64,000 nucleotides of DNA from Mycteria americana (lineage: Eukaryota; Chordata; Aves; Ciconiiformes; Ciconiidae), in the NCBI RefSeq assembly GCF_035582795.1, contig NC_134373.1, positions 30,970,501 to 31,034,500 of the forward strand. The letters are read 5' to 3'. Each line of letters opens with the position of its first letter. Position 1 is the first letter of the stretch. This document shows positions 38,001 through 49,825 of the stretch, in pieces. A program made the translations under genes and the position numbers. A model generated the notes under the pieces. It worked only from the letters and a program-made list of their open reading frames with translations. It was not told the origin of the DNA and made no database searches.

Positions 38001-41000
38001 AAGTCATACCGGATCCCTTCCAGCTCTCACATCAACAGAAATAAAAATCCTGCAGGCGACAAAGCAGCTGTGCTGCTCCTGCACAACCGGCACAGACCCC
38101 TGCTCGCTCCCCACTGCGCAACTGCCTTCTGCAGGGGCGTGCTGGCGAGAAACAGTAACTCTGAGTACGCCCAGCAAGCAAGACAGAGAGAGGCAAGGCA
38201 TTGCCTTCACTCTCAAAATGGTGCAACACTTTCAGCCTTGCGAAGCCACCCTGACAGCAGTAACTTCACTTCCCTGCTCCTTTTAAAGAAACCAAACCAC
38301 ATGCAAGCTGGGGGGTTGTGCAAGCACTTGCTGGAAGCTGGCAGCAATGCCACACTGCAGAGCAAGCAGCCTGATTTCCAGGTCTGTACCTGCTCACCAA
38401 GCCCTCCTCTCAGTCAGCACTGGAAAAATGCACAGAAAAAAACAGGGCTTTCCGGACTCACTATCCTAAAAACCAGTTTTGTTTTTCTCCTTCCTGTTCT
38501 TTAAAACAACAAGTTTCAAATCCAAGCCAGGCCCTACACTCCATTTGATGGGTCAAGTGCAGGGTCAAATGTGCAGCCACAAGAAAGGAGGTGACCCCAG
38601 TGCCTACGGCGCACTGCAGACACCTACCTCACTGTCTCAAAGTCCTGCAGCATTTGTCCTCACAACCCTGCCTGCTCTCTTCAACACCACATTTGAAGAC
38701 TATTATAAGCCAGTATTTTCTTCCCTGATCGGAGCCAAGACTTTGTAGGAGCCTCTCTGTAGCTTATCCTTTCCCAGCACAGGAGATCCACATAGTTACT
38801 GGCCACACACACTCAGGTGTGTAACTAGTCCAAGCTTCCCAGGACAGCCAGCATCTCTGTCCCTGCCATATGCTTAATTAATGCTGGGTGGGAGAAGTGA
38901 TGAGAGGCCTTGCTGCACCCTGCATGGGAGGAAATGTTTCACTTTAGCAATGCTCACTCATGCAGTTAACCATTTCCTCAGCTTGCTCTGACAGCTGCTG
39001 GCGCTGGGCAGGGAGGGATGTGCCTGGATTAGCGGTGCCAGGCAGCAGCCTGATGCACAGAACGGCCCTCTCCACCGCCTCCGTTCCAGCAGCACCCTGG
39101 GGTGGTGCCCCGCACATCTCTGGCCAAGAAGGTGCAGATTATTGCTGCCTGGAGATGGACGTTTCAAGACTTTATGGGCTAGATTGTAAACTATGGAAAA
39201 CAGGATATGTTTGAACAGCATCTTGGACAATGACAGAGTCTGGTCCAAGAGGAGGACTCGTGGGTATTCCTGGAAAACACCTAATGGAGATCACATCCAC
39301 CGTACTCCTGTTACCCGCTTGCCTGGCTTTCGCCTGCAACACCCTGCCCAGGGCAGGGATGTGCACAGCACCTCACACAACACAGCCCTACCCTGGCCAG
39401 CTGCATCACACAGACAGCGTGAGAACCAAGCACCCCAGCACTCTGAAGGGAAAGTTAGGAGAGGAGGAATTTGCTAGAGCTACCCTCTGCCTTGCTGGTG
39501 CATTACTTGGAGAGGGGAGGATGTCACCCCTCAGAGCCATGCACAAATCCTCCCTTGCACCATGAGCTATCTGCAGACAGGTTTTAAGCCTTGTTCCTCG
39601 GGGCTGCAGCCATTTTAAAAGCCAGGTATGCAAGCAAACAGGCTTATTACTGGCAAGAGCAAGTGTCACTTGCCCAGCCTGCTCTCCTCCTCCACTCAGG
39701 GCTCATGAGCAAGCACTAGCACTTGGACCGTGGTTTACACCGCACTCCCGATGCACTGTGCAGCCTGGGCATCCCACAGCACATCTAACAGGCAAAATAA
39801 GAAAAACATCAAACTGCATCTTTAATTTCAAGTAGTCCAACACTGCCAAATTCACCAACGCCTTTTTCTCTAGAGGTGAGCACTGCCTTCATCATTCCTT
39901 TCTCCCCTCTATTTTGCAGCCAATTCTGCTTTTCTCCCTCCCCCACCCCATTCCTCTTTTACTTCCAGTGCTTCATGTGCTGGGAAATGCTGTGCACTCC
40001 TAAGCCCAGCTCCCCTTCCTGCAAAACAGAGAAATTGGAATAAAGGAGTATAAATTGGCAGACTTTCCTAGCACCCAAGTGTTTCTGAAGCTTGAAAACA
40101 GTACATCCATAGGTGTTCAGCAAACCAGCTCCACAAAGTCTTACATTACAGATGGGCAGAGAGCTTGCAAGTTATGCCTTGAAACCAAAGCCCCAACACT
40201 CCTAGCATCCCAGTAAGAACAACTCACAGCCTGCCCCAAAATCAGTGGCCAGAAGGTTTGTGTTTGTCCAAGATGAATGAACAAATGACTGGAGAGCTGA
40301 GAAACAAAACTCAGCGCAAGGACTGAGGCATAACTCATGACGCAGCACGTCTGTCCACCTGCTACGGAAACTATGTTTGGCAAGTGTCAGGTGTCTGAAT
40401 TTCTGCTTATGTACATCTCCCAGGACAGCAGTATATTAATAACACAGGCAGCCTAAAAACAGAAACTATCACCAAGAAAAGCCACCCTTCTGCTGAGAGT
40501 TCCTTGCTGTAGCCTGGGTATTGTTGTTGTGCTTTACTCAAAACAGCACAGAATTTTGTTTCCTTGCTTTTCAGATTTGCCATCTAAGCTGATCTCAATT
40601 GAAGGAAGACCAATAAACAAAAGGAAGGGAAAGGAAAATTACAGCAGGAAGCAAGCCTTATTGTAACCACAGCTTTCTTGAATGTCTTCCCATCAAGGCT
40701 TGCGCTGCCATGCGAATATGGAGAGCGAGCAGCAACCAGGGTGCTAGCTTAAAGGCACAAACCTTTTCAAGAGATCTGCAGGAGCGTAAGTCCCTGGAAG
40801 CTCATGCAGCTAGACAGGATAGCCCAGGCACAGCAAGCAGCATGCAAAGAAGCCACAGAGTCAAATACGGAAGAAAGCAGCAAGCAGACACAGGCTTCCA
40901 GGCAGGGGAAGAACACCGGGCATGGAGAGGAGCACAGTAACAGAAGAAGAGTAGGAAGAAATCAACTCCAGGTTCAAAATGCAGGCCAAGGGGTTGGAAT

Positions 41001-43300
41001 GGGAAGCACAGGAAGGGAGCTGCTCAGGCTTCAGTGAACATGGAACTGCAGACTGTAGTTACTCTGGATAAACTAAGTTTTCTTAAGAGCAGCTTTAAGA
41101 CAACAGCCTTGGAAGGAGTATTTGTGGCAGCATCAAAGAAATGGGCATATTTGATTAAGATCCACACCAGGTTTCTCCTGTATGCTTAAATCACGTTAGA
41201 GATGCGTTCGTCACACCAATGCAGCCAGTCACTGCCTGGACTAGACAGGTTTCTTTATAAATCCAGGAGGTCATTTCCCAGGAAACACTGTGCTCCGTTG
41301 TCAGAGGGCGGCGTGTGCCCACACAAGTGAAGGGTGCTGCCCCCCGGTGTCAGGCTGTGCCCGAGGGAGTCAGCTCCAGACAGGAGAAAGCGCAGCCACA
41401 ATTCTAGTTCATCTTGACCCAACAGCCATCTTTACTTGCGCAACACAAAGTTAGGAATAGGGATTTTAGAAGAAAACTGTCCATTCTGGGCAGATGCATT
41501 TTGCTTCTCTTCTGCTGCGCTCTGCTGTATGAAGTCAAGGTAGAAAAGTTTTTTCACAGCTGCGTGTCAGTTACTAACAGATAAGCAATTTCTGCCAACC
41601 ACTCTGATCACGTTTATCTCAAACCTTAGCTGAGGATGTATCTTCCACAGGTTTGAGGTGTAAGCACTACCTGTTTCACATCAAACAATGCACAGAGAAG
41701 AAAGCCTGCAGATGTATGCAGCAACACTGCTACTAAAAGGCAAGGACTGTCAGTGACCATCGAGCTGGTCAACAGATTTCTCTAGCACGCCTAAGATGAC
41801 AAGCATTTGATACAAAGACACACTCATCCACGTGGCTTCCCTGACAGTTTAGAGCGACAAAGGAGAATGATCTAATTTGAGTCAACGAGAGAACATCATT
41901 ACGATCACATGATTATTCAAGTGACCAGGCCAGACAGGACAGAATTAGCCAGGCCAACGGTTCAGATTTCTTCTCCTCTGCCAGGAGTCCGAGTCTTCAA
42001 ACAGCCAAGGAATTATTGCCAGCCACCTACCTGAGCAGCCAGTCATTATCACCTGGGCTTTCCTCTGAAATCTTCTGCCAAGCCTGACCTACAGCCAACA
42101 ACAGTAGAGAGTATTTCATCTCAGGCAATAAAGATCAAGGCTAAATACATGCCACAAAACCCAAACTGGAATTTCTGCAGGTCTCAGATTTGCAATAAAA
42201 TCCAAGTTCTAATTGCACAGTCAAACTGCATCTTCCAACAGGATGGGATATCTGCAGTCAGCTATGACAGGTTACACTGGAACAAGAATAAATCTTGATG
42301 CACACCAAAAAGCTGCACTCAGTTCTCTGAACTCACACTGCTGGTGACAAAACCCTGCCTTCCCATTCCTGGTTTACCCACGCAGAGGCTTATTACAATA
42401 TTGCGAGGTGTTTTTTATCCCCCAAAGCAGAAGATATCCTTGTTTCACACAGGCAGTGAAACTAAAATACAGTGACAAGATGCTGCAGGGCCCAAAGGAC
42501 AACAGAACTCCCAATACAAGCCAGACTGCTCTGAGTGCTGATGCAAGTTCTCAAAGAGCCTTGCCCACTCCGAGAACAGCTGTACGTAAGCTAGTTGTCA
42601 CTATTTGCTCCTCTCCACAGTTCAGCAAGAATCCCTCTAAAAGCAGCCACACTTTGCAGGTCCTTGAACATTTTCCGAAGCAGGCAACAGCACGTTTATG
42701 GCACACAAAACCCCAGAGAATTAGCAAGTTAGCTTTGCCTGGTCAGCCCAGAGGTAAAGCAGTCCATCAGTACACGCACGCCTGGGACCTCTGCAGCGTG
42801 AAATGCCTTTTACACAAGGGAATGAAAGCGTAGCTGTAACTCTGGCTAAGCCACCAGCCAACACAACAGTCACCCTACGTCCCCCACAGTAGGGTACACT
42901 CTCAAACACTAATCATTTGCCTGCAGAGGCAAAGGAATGGGAATCTTGAATGCGAGTGACTTCAGCTATCTTCCTCTGTCTCTTACCACCTTCCTAATCC
43001 CAGTCCTTTCCAAGTCCTCTGCACCCACTGCACATCCTGGCAAAGGCTGAGTTTCCTAGGCACTGCTGAAAGCAGGGGTGAAAGGCAGTGGCTTGCTCAG
43101 GCAGCGTGGTATTCTGCCTCTGCCCTGGACAGTACTGGCAGATCTTAACTGATCACAAACAGGAGATGAAATTCAAGGTATGTCTTCCTTGGAGAAAAAA
43201 TCCCTCACCCTCTATTTCTGTAACTATGTGAGAACTCACATGAAACACAGACATTCAGTTAAATGGAAGAACCACTACCAAGAACCAACACAGTTGAAAA
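32061..43300. other. Intergenic region between CLASP1 and NIFK
   Basis: About 11 kb separate the CLASP1 upstream CR1 from the NIFK 3' end. I read both strands and recognise no protein family, RNA gene or CR1 copy. The plus strand is T/G-leaning from about 32,060 to 34,900 and A/C-leaning from about 36,000 onward, suggesting that transcription polarity changes inside the region. A locally G+C-rich patch lies at about 41,285-41,395. ORFs of 60-144 codons occur but have no convincing composition or similarity. Confidence 0.7.
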
Positions 43301-43315
43301 ACTGTTACTTTTTTT

Positions 43316-43321
43316 TTTAAT
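43316..43321 (-). terminator. NIFK: Candidate NIFK poly(A) signal (ATTAAA)
   Basis: No AATAAA was found on the minus strand in the few hundred bases after the NIFK stop. The variant signal ATTAAA occurs about 380 nt downstream of the stop codon. It sits next to an A-run on the minus strand, so it could be a chance product of low-complexity sequence. Confidence 0.35.
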
Positions 43322-43700
43322 AACCCGTCATTAATTATAAGTGTAAAATACAGCCCGAATCAGCAAGTTCTGAATGGACAGCCTCACATTTTCTTTCAAA
43401 ACAGTGAGCGCTAGAGACAAGTTACAGAATCAACTGAAGGTTCTGGCACGGCCGTAGGCGTGTCACACCACGGGCACTTGTGAGCACAAAGTCAAGAATA
43501 TCTTCAAAGGCAGAGAAGACTGTAGGTCCCCTGATGGCTCAGCAGGAGGGGGAGGATTTGTGAATAGATTCCTTGCCTGGGAAAGACTGTTACAGTCTAG
43601 TCAAGACGAACCAAGGCAGGCCAGCAGAACCACTAGAAGCTCCATATTGCCAGTTTTTGAGTTGAGGAAAAACATGGCTGTAGCCATCAAAATTTTAAGT

Positions 43701-46700
43701 CTATTTCTTTTTTTTCAGGTTTGGTCTTTTTCTTGGCTGCTTCTTTGGCCTCTGCAGAGCATTCTTAACACTGGCAGGGGGCAGTCGGAGAGTTATTTCA
43801 TTGTCCTCTGCGTCATCATCCGCCTGAGAAGCTTTCCGGCGCTCAAGCACTGTTGGAGTACAGACTGGAGTAGGATCCTGAAGAGATCAGAAAAACACGA
43901 TTCATTGCAAAGCATCTGCCAGAGAAAGTTGTCACTGCCTCTGTGGTACCACAAGGCACCTCAGTCCAGCTCTCCTTCAGAACTTCCACGTTAGGGAAAA
44001 CTGTTTTTTTTTATAACTAGCTATTTTTGTAGACAGTATTTTTTCATACAAAAGTGTCATCTTCAAAAAAGTACATGTGAAAGGCAAATGTAAATTAATT
44101 CACATTTTCTAACATGTCATTATGCACATTTGCTCTCTAAACTTTCATTTCCTGACTCAAAGCACTAAGAAAGCCAAGAGGAAAAGATTCAGGGGGGGGG
44201 GGGGCGGGAAGTGTATTTGAGACTGGCATCCAGAAATTCTGCATTCAAGCCCAAAGCAGAACTGAAACATCCCAGCTTTGTTATCTCAGTAAGTTCTCAG
44301 AACTCAGTTGACTGAATGCATGAGTTATCCCATCTTCCTCACAGCCAGCCTTGTCCCAATTATCACAAATAAATCCAGTAACATTAAAAAAAAAAAAAAA
44401 CAAAACCAAACTTACAGCAGTGATGAAACAAACAGAAACGTTAATACCTGACAAACTTTTCAGGCTGTCAGTGCCCCAAATCTCAGTCCTGATGACCTGA
44501 GCTTTCCTTTCATCCTACTGCTAGTTTTAGCTGGCATTAGTTTTCAAAATACTGGAATACCATGCCCGGAGAGCACAAGGGAGGAGGGACAGTAGAGTAT
44601 GTAAATGGGGACAGACAGCACTAGACTGCATTAACGGTTCAACTTCTTTTTTCTCAAAACAGGCTGGTATCATAATGTAGCGCAGATCAACAGAAGGATG
44701 CCAGCAAGGAGATCATTTTGTACCAGTCTGAAGCACAGATGTAGGTGGTATAAAGGCAACTGTCCCCAGCACCCTGCGTTTCTCCTGCCTCAAGTTAGTG
44801 CTGAATAGCAGAGGCTGACAGCAGACACACCACTGCCTGGACCCACCCCAGGAGGGCACTGCTAGTTACAACATGCTGAGCAGAAGCCTTTGCTGCTAAA
44901 TACTCCCACAGGAGACAGAACTGAGAGGATCCAACCACCACCCCCCCGTTCAAGAGTGTTAATCCATCTTTCTCCTTCTACAACAAGGTGACCCACCTAA
45001 TGGATGAGGGGAAGGCTGTGGATGTTGCCTACCTAGGCTTTAGTAAAGCCTTTGACACTGTTTCCCACAGCATTCTCCTGGAGAAACTGGCTGCTCATGG
45101 CTTGGATGGGTGTACTCTTCACTGGGCCGGGCCCAAAGAGTGGTGGTGAATGGAGTTTACTCCAGCTGGCAGCCGGTCACAAGGTGTCCCCCAGGGCTCT
45201 GTGTTGGGGCCAGTTCTGTTTAATATCTTTATCAATGATCTGGACGAAGGGATCAAGTGCACCCTCAGTAAGTTTGCAGATGACACCAAGTTGTGTGGGA
45301 GTGTTGATCTGCTTGAGGGGAGGAAGGCTCTGCAGAGGGACCTAGACAGGCTGGATCGATGGGCCGAGGTCAATTGTATGAGGTTCAACAAGGCCAAGTG
45401 CAAGGTCCTGCACTTGGGCCACAGCAACGCCATGCAACGCTACAGGCTTGGGGAAGAGTGGCTGGAAAGATGCCCAGCAGAGAAGGACTTGAGAGTGTTG
45501 GATGACAGCCGGCTGAATATGAGCCAGCAGTGTGCCCAGGTGGCCAAGAAAGCCAATGGCATCCTGGCTTGTATCAGAAATAGTGTGGCCAGCAGGACTA
45601 GGGCAGTGATTGTCTCCCTGTACTCGGCACTGGTGAGGCCGCACCTCGAATGCTGTGTTCAGTTTTGGGCCCCCCACTACAAGAGAGACATTGAGGTGCT
45701 GGAGCGTGTCCAGAGAAGGGCAACGAAGCTGGTGAAGGGTCTGGAGCACAAGTCTGATGAGGAGCGGCTGAGGGAACTGGGGTTGTTTAGCCTGGAGAAA
45801 AGGAGGCTGAGGGGAGACCTTATCACTCTCTACAGCTACCTGAAAGGAGGTTGTAGAGAGGTGGGGGTCAGTCTCTTCTCCCAGGTAACAAGTGATAGGA
45901 CGAGAGGAAATGGCCTCAAGTTGCACCAGGGGAGGTTTAGACTGGATATTAGGAAATTTTACTTCACTGAAAGGGTTGTCAAGCATTGGAAGGGGCTGCC
46001 CAGGGAAGCGGTTGAGTCGCCTTCCCTGGAGGTATTTAAAGGACGTTTGGATGAGGTGCTTATGGACATGGTGTAGTGGTGGTCTTGGTAGTGTTAGGTT
46101 TACGGTTGGACTCGATGATCTGAAAGGTCTTTTCCAACCTATATGATTCTGTGAAAGGAGCTACTTTTGGCACAAAAATCTCTCAAGCAAATACTATCCA
46201 GGTTTCCAGGTGTTGAAATTAATACAAAGAAACCAGTTGCAGACCTGACACACCTGCCCCAGCGTGAACGGTGGGGCATGGCACTGGGCACCACCAGGAC
46301 TGTTCGGTCTTACCTGGCTGCTCAAAGAAATGTTCTGTTTTGACTTCTTGGATGTTTTAACTTTTTTTCTCTTTATGGAAAGCTCCTGTGCAGCCTAGGA
46401 AGCAAGACAGATCAGGTGGATCACTACAAATTTCCTTGTGTGAAGATGCAAACAGTCACTTAACAGTCTATAGGTTTCTTTGCTTCCTAACTACAAAATC
46501 TTTGCTACAGCAATTAGTTTTGGATTAGTAAAATGACTTACAGTGCCACAAAGGTGATCTGGTTTGAACAAAAACACCCAAAGCAACATAAGAAAAGCTG
46601 CTACTGCACATTTTAAAAAAATACCGTGTTAAACAGTATTGCTTAAATTCAAGTACTTCACCCAAGCACTCTGCAACGAGCAACGCACTTGGTTAGCTTA

Positions 46701-49362
46701 GGCAAGGTCTAGGGATGGAAGGTCTAGTCTTGGGACCTGCCTGCAAACACCTACCCTGCCAAAGCCCCCCACAGGCCTTGGGAAAAGCCCTGTCGCTCTT
46801 CTGTGATCTACAGACAAATATAAAAACCACAGGATATACAACCGTTTATACTAACAGAAGAAAGTCAACGTCTTCCCTTTGCTGTTACTTATTAGCTTCT
46901 CAAACCCGTATGTACACATAGTACAACCCAGCAACGGCACGCTAATTTCCAGGAGCTTCTATACAGTTCTTAATGCAAGTAAGTCTCCCTGGTACTCCAG
47001 CTCTTTTACCAGTTCTACACAGAACATGTGATTTTCTTGTATTTAGCACAACCTTAGAAACATGTTTTGCAAAAGACACTCATTGAAACGATGCCAAACT
47101 TACAAATCCTGGGAAGTCATAATCGAGCCCCTTTTCAGCCAGCCTTTTCCGTAAAAGTTTCTCCTTTCGTAGCAGTCGCTTTGTCATCTTTGCCTTCTGA
47201 ACGAGTGAACGTATCTTATTGTACCGCCTGACCGCTGGCTGAGAAGGCTTCAGAAATATTTTGTTACTGTTTTTGAAGAGGTTTTCATGGACCCTTTCAG
47301 GAGATATGAACTGACCTGTATCATGAACACACGACATCAAGTTATAGCAGAGCTACCCTTCTCACCAAATGTACTCACATAACGCTATTCAGTTCTCATT
47401 ATAACGTTACCCACTGCTACGGCAGAGCAATAGTACAGCATTTTATGAACAGAGAAAATGGAAAGTAACGAAATACTCATTAGTAAGAAAACTGATAATG
47501 GATGGATGGAAGAACAGGATGCTTTTTCAGTTTCACCCAGAAAACAGTCAGAGAAACTTGCTTCTCAAAAGTTGATGCATATGTAGCTCATCACCCTTTA
47601 CAAAGCAAGTGTTGCTATCACCGTGTCTGAGAAACAGCAGCTGCGACAGTTACAAATGACAAAGAATTTCCACATTAAAGGAACTGTCTCCACAGCAAAC
47701 CCCACTGCTCCCTGAGATTTCATGTTACACAATTACACAACGAGCATTATCAGCCTAGAGGAAAAAACAGTAGCAGTGACCAAAAGGCTGCTGAGGATGT
47801 TGTTTACATGGGAAGAAAAGCTCAGCCCCACAGAAAATTCTCTGGTGACAAGACTTCCTAAAAACCCCTAAGGTTCTCCAAACAGTCCGAAAAAATAACA
47901 CAAATAACTATGAACTTCCTTTGTATGTTAGAGGACTTACACTTCAGCTTATACTTACACTTTAGCAGTCTTTCAGAAAACAGGTAGTTGTTCATTGTGT
48001 CCGCAACGATCTTAGCCACGTCATCGGACTCAAACTCTATAAATCCGTAGCCTTTGCTAGCTCCAGTCTGCAAGCAACGACAGAGAGAAATCTGAAACAA
48101 GGCTTCGATACCTGAAGATCTGTATTAAAATTATTTTATGTTTCCGAAGTCATAGCCCATTCTCAGCTAAACACAAGTAATTTCATAAAGTTCAGTGAAA
48201 CCACGAAAAGCACCAGATTTAGTCCTAAATTGGTATGATGTTATTCATAAATGAAACAAACTGCTCACCAATACCTATTTGTTAAAAAAAAAAAGCTGCC
48301 CTGCATTGCTGTTGTTCTGTTGTCATTACCAAGCTTATACAGCGATAGTCTAATGCGATGATAAACCCCAAAATGAGAAGTTAAATTTATTGAGCACAAA
48401 GCAACAAGAAAGCTAAACTGGAGTCTTTTCCATGACATTTCACATTCTACCTTGAATTAGTGTATTCTGGCAACACTTCTCACATAAGTGTATTTACTTA
48501 TGGGAAAAAAAAGGGGCTACATTAACTGTCGCTGAAACTGCCCATTTGCAGTCCAGAGACGATGCCTCATATGGTGTCTGTCAGCCTGATACTCATTTTG
48601 GAACTATTATTCTTAAGACAAGCGATTAAACACGGTGCCCCCCTCTGCCCACTCATGAAACTGCAACAAAGTTTTCCACGTGGTGCGCACCGAAGGCAGA
48701 GCACCGGGCAGGGCAGACACACGGAGCTGCTGCAGTGAACTCAGAAAGGAGTCAACTCTGTTCATTCACCAAATCGGCAGCCTGTGCAAGGAGGAAGTCT
48801 CAGAAACTCAAGGAGATTGTACGGCCCAGCCTAAGGCGGCCGGCTGTGAAAGCCCTGCTGTGCCCCGGGCACTTCAGCCGCAGTAACAGCCCCTTCCCGC
48901 AAACGGGCACGTTCAGAAGCGCCCGGGTCCCCCAGCGAGGGGCGGAGACCAAGCGGCCGGGGCCGGGCCGGCGCTTTACCTTCTTGCTCCTCGAGAGCCG
49001 GAGCCGCGTCACCGTCCCGAACTGCCCGAAGTACTCGTGGATCTGCGGCTCGCAGAGCCCCCGCGGGAGGTGCCCCACGTACACCACGCCCGGCGTCAGC
49101 TCCTCCTGCGGGGCACAGAGCAGCCGGTCAGGCCAGGCCAGCACAGGCCAGGCCAGGCCAGGCCAGCATAGCACAGGCCGCCCCCGCCCCGCGACAGGGC
49201 CCCGCTCACCTTGGCCGCCCGGTTGCTGCGGGCCCGCTGCACCTTCTGCTGGAACTCGCGCTGCAGCCGCGGCTCCAAGGCCAGGAACGACGACGCCGCC
49301 GGTGCGGATGCGGGCGCGGCGGCCACCTCCGCCGCCACGGCCTCGGCCACCGCCGCCGCCAT
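43701..49362 (-). CDS. NIFK: NIFK, nucleolar protein interacting with the FHA domain of Ki-67 (6 coding exons)
   Basis: NIFK (MKI67IP) is a nucleolar RNA-binding protein needed for pre-rRNA processing that binds the Ki-67 FHA domain in mitosis. Coding exons (minus strand): 49,210-49,362; 48,980-49,105; 47,959-48,067; 47,104-47,315; 46,314-46,394; 43,701-43,877. All have GT/AG borders and join in frame to 285 aa (human 293). Residues 1-51 are alanine-rich. The RRM spans about 56-135, with RNP2 VVYVGHL at 58-64 and RNP1 KGYGFIEF at 98-105. Residues 159-194 form a basic KR-rich helix ending EKGLDYDFP. The Ki-67-binding motif TPVCTPT at 230-236 carries T230 and T234, equivalent to phospho-sites T234 and T238 in human. 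The C-terminus is lysine-rich. The start at 49,362 was chosen because it has A at -3 and G at +4 and lies just inside the CpG island. An upstream in-frame ATG at 49,473 would add an implausible leader. The linker between residues 201 and 227 is shorter than in human, so a small skipped exon in intron 4 is possible but was not found. Confidence 0.95.
44192..44208. repeat. G13-C-G3 run in NIFK intron 5
   Basis: Thirteen G (44,192-44,204), a C and three G on the plus strand, antisense to NIFK. A run of 15 A follows at 44,386-44,400. Both are simple sequence within the last NIFK intron. Confidence 0.8.
44970..46076 (+). pseudogene. CR1 ORF2 remnant, frameshifted
   Basis: This is the reverse-transcriptase C-terminal part of CR1 ORF2. 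Motif A is recognisable at about 45,030-45,055 but precedes a 19-nt deletion that shifts the frame into a TGA. A further 2-nt deletion restores the original frame (net loss of 21 nt). From about 45,180 the frame is open to the normal stop at 46,074-46,076 and includes [10 protein letters not shown] and the catalytic FADD. Endonuclease and N-terminal RT are absent. It is non-functional. Confidence 0.9.
44970..46154 (+). mobile_element. CR1 LINE, 5'-truncated copy in NIFK intron 5
   Basis: About 1.2 kb of CR1 in plus orientation, antisense to NIFK, within its 2.4-kb last intron. It starts in the reverse-transcriptase domain (from about 44,970, TCTCCTTCTACAACAAGG) and ends with the conserved 3'UTR and a single terminal ATTCTGTGA at 46,146-46,154. 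It is the same subfamily as, and very similar to, the copy at 29,933-32,060. Compared with that copy it lacks 19 nt at about 45,125 and 2 nt at about 45,180. No clear target-site duplication is seen, which is normal for CR1. Confidence 0.93.
49129..49179. repeat. CCAGG-type minisatellite in NIFK intron 1
   Basis: Short tandem units of GGCCA/CCAGG with interspersed 'gcacaggcca' fill half of the 104-nt first intron of NIFK (49,106-49,209). The repeat lies close to the acceptor on the minus strand. Length polymorphism would be expected but cannot be assessed here. Confidence 0.75.
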
Positions 49363-49825
49363 GCTGCGCTCCCCCGCCGCCGCCGCCGGAAGTGCGTCAC
49401 TCCCCTCGCACGCGGTGTCGCGCGGCGGAAAGAGCGCGCAGGCGCACAGTAGCGGCCCGCCGTCTCCTAGCAACGGGGCGCGGCGCTGCCGACCGACACC
49501 CCCCCCCGCCCCCGCCCGGCGTCGCCTAGCAACGCGGCGCCGTCACCAGGCAGCGGGGCCTCGCGCGGCCGGGCGGGGTAGCGGCCTCCCTGGGCCCCGC
49601 CGCACCGCGGGCCCTGAAACACGGACACCGCGGGCCAGCAGCTCCCCGGGGCACCCCCGCGCCGCCCCTCCGCCACCTCCTGGCCTCTCCGGCCGCTCAG
49701 GCACCGCGCGGGGCAGCCCGGCGCGGCGCGGTCAGGCAGGGCGCGGGGCAGCCCCCGCGCCGGCCGGGCAGAAGGCCCGCTGTGGACGCGGGAGGCCCCG
49801 GAGGCGGGAGGCGGCGGCGGGCACC
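49363..49825. promoter_or_regulatory. Bidirectional NIFK-TSN promoter
   Basis: The start codons of NIFK (minus) and TSN (plus) are 463 bp apart, head to head. Motifs seen are an ETS/GABPA-type CCGGAAGT at 49,386-49,393 overlapping a GCGTCAC half-site, and an NRF1-like GCGCAGGCGCA at 49,436-49,446. X-box-like elements are at 49,462-49,474 (GTCTCCTAGCAAC), 49,521-49,533 (GTCGCCTAGCAAC, a full match to GTNRCC-N-RGYAAC) and a degenerate one at 49,542-49,554. There is no TATA box. ETS plus NRF1 is typical of bidirectional housekeeping promoters; binding itself is inference. Confidence 0.8.

Noticed and set aside
46540-46620. Possible extra NIFK exon in intron 4 (strong GTAAGT donor on the minus strand near 46,550)
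   Set aside because: With the available acceptors its length would break the frame, and the encoded residues are not lysine-rich like the human linker. Exons 4 and 5 already join in phase 0.
48735-49529. 264-codon plus-strand ORF opposite NIFK exons 1-2
   Set aside because: Antisense to real coding exons and G+C-rich promoter sequence; low-complexity Pro/Arg/Ala composition.
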